Source: UBA11612 sp963662375 (GTDB taxonomy: Bacteria; Pseudomonadota; Alphaproteobacteria; Rhodospirillales; Rhodospirillaceae). Taken from it: a stretch of DNA of 64,000 bases. The DNA lies in NCBI GenBank assembly GCA_963662375.2, contig CAXXRP010000005.1:248001-312000 (forward strand), read 5' to 3'. The position numbers and the translations under genes are program-made. The notes beneath the pieces were generated by a model. It saw nothing but the letters and a program-made list of their open reading frames with translations, had not been told where the DNA came from and did no database searches. Below, one piece after another: positions 1-10,882 of this stretch (positions within the stretch are counted from its first letter, which is position 1; the number at the start of each line of letters is the position of its first letter).

Positions 1-1
1 A

Positions 2-1264
2 AAAGTTCTTCTGGAAGGTGAAGATGGCGGTAAAGTTGATTTTCCAGATGAAAAAGAAATAGAGATACCGAGGCTAGGAAAAGTTAAAAAGTTTTGGCTT
101 CATTGCGTTATCGAAGGCACAGCTCTCAACGACCAACCAACTAGCGGCGCAGAGGAAGATCGTTATGATATTCGCTTCGATGAATCTTTTTCGGAGAAAT
201 TAAAGAAGCTTCTTGAAGATGCCGAAGGAGATGAAGACGAAGACGAAAGCGGTTCGGATCAATCATCGGACGCCAAAGAAAAATCAGACAATAAATGGAA
301 GCACTCGTCGCTAATTAGGCAATTCGGAATCGTCTATAATCAGGCGCGATCAAGCCTAATCCGTTCTGGCAAATCTGAATTTATAAACACTCTGTACAAC
401 GACCTTGAAAACTTAGTTTATGATTTTAGGTATGCGGTTGGTTATACTAAGGTGCATAAGACAAACGCCTACAAGGCTCGTAATGATACGTGTCTTTGGT
501 CTCCACGTGATTTGACAAATATCATGCGCGCAGGAGCCGATTCGTCTTCGGCGTTTCCGGAGAACTGTAGATGTGAGGACTTAGAGTCAGTTGCTCGTGA
601 GTATTTTTCTCAACAGTGGAGAAGCAGCTACTTTGAGAAGGTACTATGTGAAGCTTTTATCTCCTTAGAAGCTTGCTTATACGCTCGACATATAAAGTTG
701 AGCATCACCAGCCGTGCTAACAATCGTGCGGCAGATACCTCTTTAAATTCATTATTCGATGATCTAAGCGATGAAAATATCGCGAGGAAAAACAACTACA
801 ATATGGACAAGATGGACAAGGCGTTTGTGAAACGAGCATTCATTCATCTTGGGCGAAGATTAGCTCTCTTTGTAGGACTTCCTATTTTAGCAACAGGGCT
901 TATTTATATCTTAATAGAGGAATGGTCAGGGGTTGCGGCAGTGATCGCACTTGGGATTGTCGCCATGTATATTTCTTATCATTTGATCACTTGCATACTT
1001 CAACTTGCCTTTGCGGGAATTAGAAAGGGACTAAGCATCGAGACGAAAGAAACCGATTGGGACAAAAGCAGAGAATTATATATACGAATGGCAGAAACAT
1101 ACCTGGCGCTTTCAAAAGGAGGCGCTCTACCTCATCACCTTCTGACAATGGCGGAGAAAGATCACGACGAAGGCGTACAATATAACAGTATGATGTATTC
1201 AATACTTCTAAGAGCATCAGATGATAAAAATTATCTATGGGGGTCAGAAACATCTGAAGTGTAG
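2..1264 (+). CDS. Partial uncharacterised membrane protein (5' end outside window)
   Basis: The reading frame is open from base 2 to the TAG at 1262-1264, about 420 codons, so the start lies left of the window. An initiation codon at 452 (GTG) is possible but the frame upstream is clearly coding. The N-terminal part is charged, with an acidic Asp/Glu run near 225-265. Near the C-terminus two hydrophobic segments (about 855-920 and 925-1015) look like a transmembrane hairpin, followed by a soluble tail. Base composition is visibly more AT-rich than everything to the right, which suggests recent acquisition. I do not recognise the family and assign no function. Confidence 0.6.
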   Translation, partial: KVLLEGEDGGKVDFPDEKEIEIPRLGKVKKFWLHCVIEGTALNDQPTSGAEEDRYDIRFDESFSEKLKKLLEDAEGDEDEDESGSDQSSDAKEKSDNKWKHSSLIRQFGIVYNQARSSLIRSGKSEFINTLYNDLENLVYDFRYAVGYTKVHKTNAYKARNDTCLWSPRDLTNIMRAGADSSSAFPENCRCEDLESVAREYFSQQWRSSYFEKVLCEAFISLEACLYARHIKLSITSRANNRAADTSLNSLFDDLSDENIARKNNYNMDKMDKAFVKRAFIHLGRRLALFVGLPILATGLIYILIEEWSGVAAVIALGIVAMYISYHLITCILQLAFAGIRKGLSIETKETDWDKSRELYIRMAETYLALSKGGALPHHLLTMAEKDHDEGVQYNSMMYSILLRASDDKNYLWGSETSEV

Positions 1265-1627
1265 TAGAGTCGGTTTAGCGCTGCATGTGCGCTCTAACTT
1301 CTCATCAAACCATTTCGTCGAAAACGTCAATTTTGTCATAGGGCGGGTATTGGCAGAGAGGCCGGGCGCCCTGCATGACTCCCTCTCAGGGAAGTGTAGC
1401 GGAATTAGCAACAGTAGCAGACTGAGAAATCGCGGTTATTGTGTTACCGTCACCGCTCTAGATTGTTCGAAATAAATAGGTCATGCCACACCCCCGCACT
1501 TCGAACTCTTACTGACTAAAACCAGCCTTCACCCACCGGGCAATGCGCATCAATAAAAAAGCCGCGAGCCATGCAATTGGAATAGGAACGGCGGGCGCTC
1601 CCCAAAGGTTACAAAGCGCCATCCTGA
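1265..1627. other. Gene-free stretch with one copy of a 49-bp repeat
   Basis: No convincing coding frame is seen on either strand. It contains one copy of the repeat also found at the start of the broken Sel1-repeat gene, and could hold a remnant of a second copy of that gene's upstream region. Confidence 0.4.
1372..1420 (+). repeat. 49-bp direct repeat, copy 1
   Basis: Bases 1372-1420 match 3232-3280 in the same orientation with three mismatches (1378, 1379 and 1392). In copy 2 the repeat spans the start codon and upstream region of a minus-strand Sel1-repeat gene; copy 1 also has an ATG in the matching minus-strand place, but no intact gene follows it. Confidence 0.75.
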
Positions 1628-2242
1628 TCACTTGGACAAGCTATTGCTCAGAGCGACTAAATGGGGCGCCACAATTTTATCCAGAATATTGTCAATACTC
1701 GTCCCCAAATAATGAGCCGCGTGGCTTTCATCGTGACTAAATTCAACTTCACCTGTTTGAGTTAGTCGTTCCATATAAAATTCGGCGTCAGAAGCCCTGG
1801 TAAAGCCGGAGGCAATATTTGACCAAACAACTGCTTCTTGATTCTCAGTTAATTGTCCCGTGACGATTAATCGAGAATCCGAAGCACACCGCTCGGCAAA
1901 TCCAACAACCCATCGCAGAGCGAACTCTGGAGATTCTGCCGCTGCGTCGAGCCTTGAAGAAGCCCAGCTATTAAACTCTCTATCTAACCATTCATTCTCA
2001 CTCGGGCTGAGGTGGGGAGTGTTTTCTGAGATGTGATCACAATATGACATCACCCGCGTTATGGCAGTTATTCGAGTCTCTTTATGGGATAAATCGTCAG
2101 CGGACAATCGGAGCGCAGCGCTTACGTAATTCGTTTCCGCTGCACCTGCAGGAAAAATGGAGAGTGAAATCCCTGCGGCGACAGTTCCTGAAAACCCCAC
2201 CACAAGTATTAGCCGCGCAAATAAGCCAACCATTGTTTTCAC
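1628..2242 (-). CDS. Uncharacterised exported protein
   Basis: The 204-residue product starts at a GTG (2240-2242) with a Sec-type signal peptide: Met-Lys start, hydrophobic core to about residue 28, and likely cleavage after Ala-Gly-Ala near 32-34. The mature part is hydrophilic with regular Leu/Trp spacing, suggesting a helical periplasmic protein, and two Cys. No recognised domain is seen. The frame is intact and alone on its strand, between the AT-rich left-edge gene and the remains of a small gene. The signal peptide and even codon use make a real gene likely, but the function is unknown. Confidence 0.6.
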   Translation of the reverse strand: MKTMVGLFARLILVVGFSGTVAAGISLSIFPAGAAETNYVSAALRLSADDLSHKETRITAITRVMSYCDHISENTPHLSPSENEWLDREFNSWASSRLDAAAESPEFALRWVVGFAERCASDSRLIVTGQLTENQEAVVWSNIASGFTRASDAEFYMERLTQTGEVEFSHDESHAAHYLGTSIDNILDKIVAPHLVALSNSLSK

Positions 2243-2639
2243 CCCGATTTCCTGAGCGAAGAATATTATGTTCTCAGGAGGTTTTTATCTCCACAGTTAT
2301 CTCTTCGTTCATGCCCGTTTTTTGTTCTGTTGCTCAGCGTTGGTAAGGTTTCCGCTGACGTTTTGGGCATAATTTCCCCCCGTTCGACTAGTGGTGTTAA
2401 TCTTATGACATCTACGAATTTGATATGCCCAACGAGGTCGTGTTGTTGGTTCAGGGGCCAATGAATCAGTCGCGTCTTGAATGCAAGGATGCTGACACCG
2501 CCATTCATAAGTGGACAATTGAGGATTCACCGGCCCGGAAGAAAATGGAACAAGACTTGAGGAAGCCGTGAGATTTCTGTTTGTGTGGGGTGCAACAATT
2601 AGCACCCTTTTTTGGGCCTGGATAAGCGCGCCTAGGCGT
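2243..2639. other. Degenerate intergenic region with a possible gene remnant
   Basis: No intact gene is present. Protein-like stretches lie on the plus strand in different frames (about 2312-2400 and 2404-2571), as expected for a decayed small gene. A 40-codon hydrophobic frame (GTG 2568 to about 2690) overlaps the last of these but has no other support. Confidence 0.35.
2404..2571 (+). pseudogene. Possible remnant of a small unrecognised gene
   Basis: After an in-frame TAA at 2398-2400, 55 codons run to TGA 2569-2571 and give a well-behaved sequence beginning YDIYEFDMPNEVVLLVQG, with acidic and amphipathic character. The preceding ~90 bases read as a hydrophobic, signal-like segment in the next frame (through about 2400). 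The two may be halves of one small exported protein broken by a frameshift. I recognise no family, and a chance open frame cannot be excluded. Confidence 0.3.
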
Positions 2640-2834
2640 CTATTCCTTCAGTCCATCCATCGCCCAAAAAATGCAGCGCCCCAGAACTAGGTTTACGAGC
2701 GGCACCCCCAACCCCACCGAAGCAGCTATCCCAAAGTCCAGGGGGGAGAAAAGGGGGGCCAAGCCCCATAACAATATCCAAGGGACGGTGGCGATTATCC
2801 AGAGCCGCCAAAGCAATTTGCGCCAGTTGTCCAT
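2640..2834 (-). CDS. Small two-helix membrane protein
   Basis: The 64-residue product has a basic, Trp-rich N-terminus (MDNWRKLLWRLW) and two hydrophobic stretches, about residues 9-29 and 33-56, so it probably sits in the inner membrane. Its ATG lies three bases after the stop of the broken Sel1-repeat gene on the same strand, suggesting one transcript. The family is not recognised and the function is unknown. Confidence 0.5.
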   Translation of the reverse strand: MDNWRKLLWRLWIIATVPWILLWGLAPLFSPLDFGIAASVGLGVPLVNLVLGRCIFWAMDGLKE

Positions 2835-2837
2835 GTC

Positions 2838-3236
2838 TTAATCCCGTTCGCCGACGAGCTTCCATTCAGTTGAAAGGCGCTGAGCCTCGGCGATCTGCTC
2901 ACGTGTCATTGTTTTTTCAATGATGGCTTTGTTCTCTTTCGCAGTCTCATTTCCTTGAGCGGCCGCGAGGTTCTACCATTTGTAGGCTTGAACGTCGTTC
3001 TCAGGAAGCCTTGATCGCATCCCCGCCTTCACCGTTGTCGTACATGATTTGAACTGGGCCTTGGCATAGCCCTGGTCTGCTAGCGGTCGCCAAAGGCGAA
3101 GAGCGGTTTCAAAGTCGCCGCGCTGAGCTGCGGCGAACGCATCCTCAACCGGCTCAGCAACAGCCGCACCGCCAACACCCAATACAATGATGGCAGTAAG
3201 CAATGCAGTTCTGATGGCATTCGCTAAAACTTGCAT
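2838..3236 (-). pseudogene. Sel1-repeat (TPR-like) exported protein, broken
   Basis: The N-terminus (ATG 3234-3236) has a signal peptide ending near Ala-Val-Ala-Glu and a Sel1-type helix pair (AAQRGDFETALRLWRPLADQ). From about 3050 the expected Sel1 text continues only by changing frame: MYDNGEG lies in the next frame, then NDVQAYKW returns to the first. A TAG follows the Trp where the family has Tyr. After that stop the original frame continues convincingly (NLAAAQGNETAKEN, then TREQIAEAQRLS) to TAA 2838-2840. So the gene carries two frameshifts and one nonsense codon. Intact relatives are small periplasmic Sel1 proteins with a conserved C-terminal tail like the one seen here. Confidence 0.75.
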
Positions 3237-3280
3237 GGTTCCCTCTCAGGGGAGTGTAGCGGAATTAGCAACAGTAGCAG
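3232..3280 (+). repeat. 49-bp direct repeat, copy 2
   Basis: Matches 1372-1420 with three mismatches. It covers the first codon and the upstream region of the broken minus-strand Sel1 gene, so the repeated part is probably a promoter or leader that was duplicated with a gene copy. Confidence 0.75.
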
Positions 3281-3440
3281 GTGGTGCACGGAGGGGCGAA
3301 GGGTAGGCGGCATTCTACAGCGCCGCTCTAGTAGCGAAGGGGATGCCCGTGGGATCCGTATGGTACCCGTGCCCAAAATGTCTCAATTTACAAGGCTCAT
3401 TTTCGCGCGGTATTTCTACATAACTATTTTATATTATTGG

Positions 3441-3526
3441 TGCCCGCTGCCGGACTTGAACCGGCACGACCCTTTCGGGTCAACGGATTTTAAGTCCGTT
3501 GCGTCTACCAAATTCGCCAAGCGGGC
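3441..3526 (-). tRNA. tRNA-Leu (anticodon TAA)
   Basis: The minus strand folds as a class II tRNA. The acceptor GCCCGCT (3526-3520) pairs with AGCGGGC, there is a D-arm with GGTAGAC, and the anticodon loop CTTAAAA gives anticodon TAA. A long variable arm (GACCC...GGGTC) and the T-loop TTCAAGT follow. Discriminator A at 3441 is followed by an encoded CCA at 3440-3438. The long variable arm and anticodon identify leucine; it reads TTA/TTG codons. Confidence 0.95.
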
Positions 3527-3821
3527 ACGAGTCCGGACGCGAATCTCACCCTAAAACAAGTTTCCGAAAATCGAGAGATGTATTCCGGCCGGGCGTGCGC
3601 GGACCATGGGGTTATACACATCACGCGCTGCCTGACAAATGGCATTTCCGGCCCTGCGTGTTGTGCATGGCGACGGATAGGCGCGGGATCTCCGGTGCTG
3701 CCGAGCGTATAAGAATCTTGCGGTAATAGTGACGTTCCTTGCCATAAGACCCGGGCTGGTTGGAGGGGCATATGTCCATGCGGCTTGATTAAGGGCAGAG
3801 CAGAGGGCAGCACAGGACGTC

Positions 3822-4564
3822 ATGCCCAACCCCGCGGCCTCAACCCTGTCTGCAGAAGACATTCAATCGCGTGTGCTTTTCCGCGATGGTCTTGTGATCG
3901 CCCTCAACAAGCCCAGCGGTATACCTGTACATGCCGGTTTTGGCGGCGGTCCAAATTTGGAGGAGGCGTTTGTGCACCTGACGTTTGGTTGGCCGCGGCC
4001 CCCGTCCCTTGCGCACCGCCTAGACCGCGGCACGTAAGGTTGCCCCATACTTGGACGGCATAGAAAGGCGCTGCAGAAGCTCAACAAACTCTTCGCCGGA
4101 AGTCGCGTTTGCAAAACTTACTGGGCCCTCGTCCACGGTGCGCCGAAATGCGCGGAGGGTCGTATAGCATTGGCGCTCAAAAAGATCGGACGTGGTCCGG
4201 CTGGAAGATGAAAGGGGAGCGGTCGGGTCAGGCTGCTGTAACGGACTACAAGGTGCGCGCCAACTTCACCAGCCCTGACGGCCTTCTAACGTGGTTGGAA
4301 CTCCAGCCCCATACTGGCCGCACCCATCAGCTACGCGTTCACTGCGCTGCTCTAGGGTGTCGGGTCATGGGGGACCAAATCTATGGAAAAAGCCCGGTCC
4401 GCCCAGGCGAATTATTTATGCTTCATGCACGGGCCATATCCCTGCCACTGTATCCCAAACGCAAGCCGATCGAAGTGATCGCGCCGCCTCCAGATCATAT
4501 GCTTGGTGCGTTGTCGGTTTGTGGCTTTGCCGGCGACAGTTCCGGTCCTGAGCGTTCAGGCTGA
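3822..4564 (+). pseudogene. RluA-family pseudouridine synthase, broken
   Basis: The sequence follows the RluA family: start MPNPAASTLSAEDIQSRVLF, cofactor-free fold motif NKPSGIPVHAG, catalytic HRLDR, and later GRTHQLRVH. Immediately after HRLDRGT a TAA (4035-4037) stands where the family has Ser of the xTSG motif. The same frame continues correctly (GCPILGRHRKALQKLNKLF and on) until about 4200, where one indel moves the rest (WKMKGERSGQAAVTDYK...) to another frame ending at TGA 4562-4564. The catalytic Asp codon is present but the protein cannot be made whole. Its 3' end overlaps the converging CinA-like gene by nine bases. The target RNA position cannot be told from sequence. Confidence 0.85.
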
Positions 4565-5326
4565 CGCGTTGTCCAGCGGCTCCGCCCCATGTGCGCGCAT
4601 GGCATCAGCAACTTCGCTGAGAACGGTGGCAATGGCTTCCAGATCTGTAGATCGCGCGACAACGCTGGTGCAGAATTTATCATTGCGCATAGATGGGTAA
4701 CTGCCGATGCTCACGTGCGGGTACTTATTTTGAATCTTTCCAAGTTCCGCGGCGATTTCACTTTCGCGCACAAATGCATCCACATGGTTCGAATGCATAG
4801 GGTCACCGCCTTGCAAAGTCGGTGCGAGAGCATCGAACATGGCCTGGGCGATATTAGGAATCCCCGCCAAGACGTAGACATTTTCAATGCGATAACCGGG
4901 CGCAGCAGTGACGCGGTTGTTGATCAGTTCCACATCCGGGCCGTCCGGCACTTCCGTCATCTTCAGCTGGGCGTCGTTTGCACGCTCACCGTAATACGCC
5001 GTCAACGTCGCGACGGCATCGGGATTGCGAATCACATTGCGGCCGAAAGCCCGTGCTACACAGGCGGTGGTGATGTCGTCGTGCGTTGGCCCGATCCCAC
5101 CGGTAGTGAATACATAGGTATAGCGGCTACGGCAGGTGTTCAATGCCTCAACAATAGCGTCTGGGGCGTCGGGCACAACGCGCGCTTCCTGAAGGCGAAT
5201 GCCCATAGCCGCCATATGCTGACCGATAAATTTCAGATTGGCGTCCTGTGTCCGCCCAGAAAGAATTTCGTCGCCGATAATAAGCAGGCAGGCTGTTGGT
5301 GCGGTGCTCATAGGCGGTCCACTCAT
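4556..5326 (-). CDS. CinA/MoaB-type molybdopterin-binding domain protein
   Basis: The 256-residue product is one molybdopterin-binding-like domain as in the N-terminal half of CinA: IGDEILSGRTQDAN near residues 17-30 and the signature TTGGIGPTHDD near 74-84. The C-terminal nicotinamide-nucleotide amidase domain of full CinA is absent, which is common in alphaproteobacteria. The family is associated with nucleotide (ADP-ribose/NMN) salvage, but no substrate can be read from this copy. A second ATG six codons in (MSTAPTACLLIIGDE) is a plausible alternative start. The frame is intact. Confidence 0.85.
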   Translation of the reverse strand: MSGPPMSTAPTACLLIIGDEILSGRTQDANLKFIGQHMAAMGIRLQEARVVPDAPDAIVEALNTCRSRYTYVFTTGGIGPTHDDITTACVARAFGRNVIRNPDAVATLTAYYGERANDAQLKMTEVPDGPDVELINNRVTAAPGYRIENVYVLAGIPNIAQAMFDALAPTLQGGDPMHSNHVDAFVRESEIAAELGKIQNKYPHVSIGSYPSMRNDKFCTSVVARSTDLEAIATVLSEVADAMRAHGAEPLDNASA

Positions 5327-5390
5327 GCAATTCAGCTAACGATTCTACGAGGGTCAGACAGAAGGATCAACGGCGCGGCGCAGGTTTGCG

Positions 5391-5804
5391 CTAGAGCCAA
5401 TCCCTGAGGATGGGAATCAACGGCTCGTCTGCCGGGGGCATGGGATAATCTCTAAGTTTTTCGGCCCTAACCCACGCCAACGCCTGTCCCTCCTTGGCGC
5501 TGAGTTTGCCGCGCCACTGGCGGCATAAATAAAGCGGCATGAGAAGATGAAAATCGTCGTATGAATGGGATGCGAACACCAAGGGAACAAGACAGCTCGC
5601 ACGAATATCCACACCCAGTTCCTCGCGAAGCTCGCGCACCAGTGCGGTTTTCGGAGTCTCCCCGGGTTCAATCTTGCCGCCGGGAAATTCCCACAACCCC
5701 GCCATTTTTTTTCCGGCTGGGCGCTGAGCGAGAAGAATACGGCTGTCAGCATCCAGTAGGGCCACTGCGACGACGGTCAAAATGGGTAATTCAGCCGGGG
5801 GCAT
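5391..5804 (-). CDS. mutT: 8-oxo-dGTP diphosphatase MutT-like Nudix hydrolase
   Basis: The product matches MutT, which hydrolyses oxidised dGTP to stop A:T to C:G errors. The Nudix box is complete (GGKIEPGETPKTALVREL followed by REELGV) and the N-terminal strand VAVALLDADSRILLAQRP and GLWEFPGG are typical. I start at the ATG 5802-5804 (MPPAELPILTVVAV), giving 137 residues, the usual length. The frame is open further to 5957 with another ATG at 5895-5897, which would overlap the argJ stop and add a low-complexity tail. It lies directly downstream of argJ and is probably co-transcribed. Confidence 0.85.
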   Translation of the reverse strand: MPPAELPILTVVAVALLDADSRILLAQRPAGKKMAGLWEFPGGKIEPGETPKTALVRELREELGVDIRASCLVPLVFASHSYDDFHLLMPLYLCRQWRGKLSAKEGQALAWVRAEKLRDYPMPPADEPLIPILRDWL

Positions 5805-5877
5805 GGGCACGTCGGCGGACCAACAGCCGTCTTCGCCGTCCGCCGGGACGGCTGATGCTTCCGAGTCTGCCGGAATT

Positions 5878-7110
5878 TTAGGTTCTATAGGAGGCATTGA
5901 TATCGATATAGCCGTGCGTGAGGTCACAGGTCCAAACCGTCGCCGCGCCGACCCCAATGCCCACGTCCACTTCGATCAGGATCCCACTCCCCTTCATATG
6001 TGCGGCCACCGGTGCCTCGTCGTAGCCGTCCACCGGCTCGCCGTTCTTGGCAATGACGACACCGCCAATGGCAATGGAGAGCTTGTCGCGGCTCGCCCGC
6101 TCACCGGACTTGCCCACGGCCATGACGATCCGTCCCCAATTCGCGTCTTCGCCGGCGATGGCAGTCTTCACCAGCGGCGAGTTGGCGATGGACATGGCAA
6201 TGCGCCGGGCGGCCTTATTGTCCGCCGCACCTTTGAGATGTATTTCTACGAACTTGCTGGCGCCTTCACCGTCCCGGGCTAGTTGCTTGGCCAAATCTAT
6301 CATCAGGTCGTCGAGCTTGGTCGCAAAGTCCCTCAGCCGAGGATCCCTTGGGGCAGCAACCTCCCTGTGTCCGGCCTGTCCCGTGGCAAACATCAGCAGT
6401 GTATCGGACGTGGACGTGTCGCCGTCTACAGTGACGCAGTTGAAGCTCTTGTTCGCGCCGTCCGCAATAAGCGCCTGTACCACAGGGGCGCTAAGAAATG
6501 CATCGGTAAAGACGTAGGCCAGCATCGTTGCCATGTCCGGCGCGATCATCCCCGAGCCTTTGCAGATGCCGTTAATGGTCACCGTGACACCGTCGATTTC
6601 CGCTGTGCGTGTGGCGACCTTCGGAAAAGTATCGGTGGTCATAATCGCGGCTGCGGCTTCCGCCCAACCGGTATCATTGAGCTTTGCCCGTGCGGTGGGC
6701 ACTGCGTCCACCAGTTTGTCCATCGGTGGCGGTTCGCCAATCACGCCGGTAGAGGATACATAAACCTCGTGACGTTCACACCCGAAGGCTTTTGTGGCGG
6801 CCTCGACCGTGGCATCGACCACCGCGACCCCCTTACGGCCGGTAAAAGTGTTGGAGTTGCCGGAATTGACCACAAGCACTCGCGCACGACTCTTTTCTAA
6901 GTGAGCCCGGCATAACTCTACCGGTGCTCCAGCGGTCAGCGACTGCGTCAACACGCCGCCTACTGTTGTCGCCGCCGACAGCTCTGCGACAAAAACATCC
7001 GTCCGGTCTTTGTCGCGGATTCCGGCAGCATGGCATGCGATGCGGACACCCTTCACGGGCGGGAGGGTTGGAACCGTTGCGGGGGCCAGGGGAGAGACGG
7101 CGGGGACCAT
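5878..7110 (-). CDS. argJ: Bifunctional ornithine/glutamate N-acetyltransferase ArgJ
   Basis: ArgJ transfers the acetyl group from N-acetylornithine to glutamate in the cyclic arginine pathway and may also use acetyl-CoA. The 410-residue protein carries the self-cleavage motif APDMATMLAY with the nucleophile Thr at residue 195, and the C-terminal DLTHGYIDINASYRT. The precursor would be cut before this Thr into alpha and beta chains. Start ATG 7108-7110 gives the usual family length. It is divergent from secA and upstream of mutT. The frame is intact, unlike leuB. Confidence 0.95.
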   Translation of the reverse strand: MVPAVSPLAPATVPTLPPVKGVRIACHAAGIRDKDRTDVFVAELSAATTVGGVLTQSLTAGAPVELCRAHLEKSRARVLVVNSGNSNTFTGRKGVAVVDATVEAATKAFGCERHEVYVSSTGVIGEPPPMDKLVDAVPTARAKLNDTGWAEAAAAIMTTDTFPKVATRTAEIDGVTVTINGICKGSGMIAPDMATMLAYVFTDAFLSAPVVQALIADGANKSFNCVTVDGDTSTSDTLLMFATGQAGHREVAAPRDPRLRDFATKLDDLMIDLAKQLARDGEGASKFVEIHLKGAADNKAARRIAMSIANSPLVKTAIAGEDANWGRIVMAVGKSGERASRDKLSIAIGGVVIAKNGEPVDGYDEAPVAAHMKGSGILIEVDVGIGVGAATVWTCDLTHGYIDINASYRT

Positions 7111-7299
7111 CGGTATAGATCCTCAATTCAAAGCTTCAAAAAATGCTGCGCTTCAATGACATAACCGACTTTTGCCGACAAGCGTTGGCTTTAGTCGAGC
7201 CCGGCCGCCTTTCCTCGCTTTCAGCATTATTTTGAAGCGGACCGAAGGTCTTAAAACGAAGAAATATCAACGTAATCCAAGGATTTTCCAGCCCTGTCG

Positions 7300-7328
7300 T
7301 TGACTTCGTCTCAGGGGGCTTCTATCTG
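7300..7328 (+). promoter_or_regulatory. Putative sigma70-type promoter of secA
   Basis: TTGACT (7300-7305) and TATCTG (7323-7328) are spaced 17 bases apart and lie about 65 bases before the secA ATG. Between them and the ribosome-binding site (AGAGGT, 7385-7390) is a GC-alternating tract (7350-7378) able to fold on itself. Confidence 0.45.
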
Positions 7329-7394
7329 TTTTGCCATAAACAGCCCCTTGACGGGCGCGCGCGCGCCGTGCGCCCCCCTTTCTTAGAGGTCTCG

Positions 7395-10127
<2,733 letters not shown>

Positions 10128-10151
10128 CTACATAAGCACTTCTCAACGCAC

Positions 10152-10859
10152 ATGCTGTCTGTCACCGCCCTTCGCCACGTCGCCTTTGAAGACCTTGGAA
10201 CGCTTGACGATATTTTTAACGAGCGGAGATGGGGCGTTAGCTATATCGAAGCCCCTATCGTCGACTGGACTGCATTCGATTCGCTTACGCCCGATGTGCT
10301 TGTCGTTCTCGGCGGGCCCATAAGCGCTAACGACGAAGAATCCTATCCCTTTCTCATTTCCGAAATTGCCTCCATCAAGCAGCGCCTCGCAGCGGACCGG
10401 CCCACGCTCGGCATTTGCTTTGGTGCCCAGCTCATTGCGCGCGCGCTTGGCGCCGCGGTCTCGCCTGGGCGCGAGAAGGAAATCGGCTGGAAACCGCTAT
10501 TGCTGTCAGGCGCGGGATATACTTCGCCGGCGCGCCACCTCAGCGCCGAGCACTGTTTCATGTTTCATTGGCACGGCGATACCTTCGATCTGCCCGATGA
10601 TGCGGTGTTGCTGGCCGGCACGGAGGCGTGTCTCCACCAAGCGTTCAGCTGGGGGTCCTAGACCTTGGCTTTTCAATGCCACCCTGAAGTGCGTGCTCGC
10701 GATCTAGAAAAATGGTTCGTCGGTCATACTGTTGAGATCGGTACGGCATCCGGCACAAATCCGTCGCAGCTGCGCGCCGATATTTTGGGCTATGGCGCTG
10801 ACCTCGAACGTCGCAGCCGGCTTTGCTTTACGGAATGGCTCGATAAACTGGGTCTGTAA
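10152..10859 (+). pseudogene. Class I glutamine amidotransferase (GMP synthase-like), nonsense codon
   Basis: The product resembles stand-alone class I glutamine amidotransferases. It has a scaffold VLVVLGGPIS, the nucleophile elbow GICFGAQLIARALG, and the His-Glu pair in FQCHPEV. A TAG at 10659-10661 interrupts the frame just before TLAFQCHPEV; the downstream part continues in the same frame to TAA 10857-10859, so a single substitution separates it from an intact 235-residue protein. Without readthrough the catalytic His and Glu are lost. The substrate of the family is unknown. It follows secA by 24 bases. Confidence 0.8.
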
Positions 10860-10882
10860 AGCGCCAAGAACAGCGATCGCGT

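Noticed and set aside
3527..3821. Short minus-strand frames between tRNA-Leu and the RluA-type gene.
   Set aside because: No start signal, motif or consistent protein-like composition; I see nothing supportable in this stretch.
4589..5407. A 272-codon plus-strand frame over the CinA/MoaB-like gene.
   Set aside because: The minus strand carries clear family motifs; the plus-strand frame is a shadow.
7350..7378. The GC-alternating tract before secA as a regulatory element.
   Set aside because: It can fold, but simple GC alternation is expected to do so by chance and no known secA leader element was recognised.
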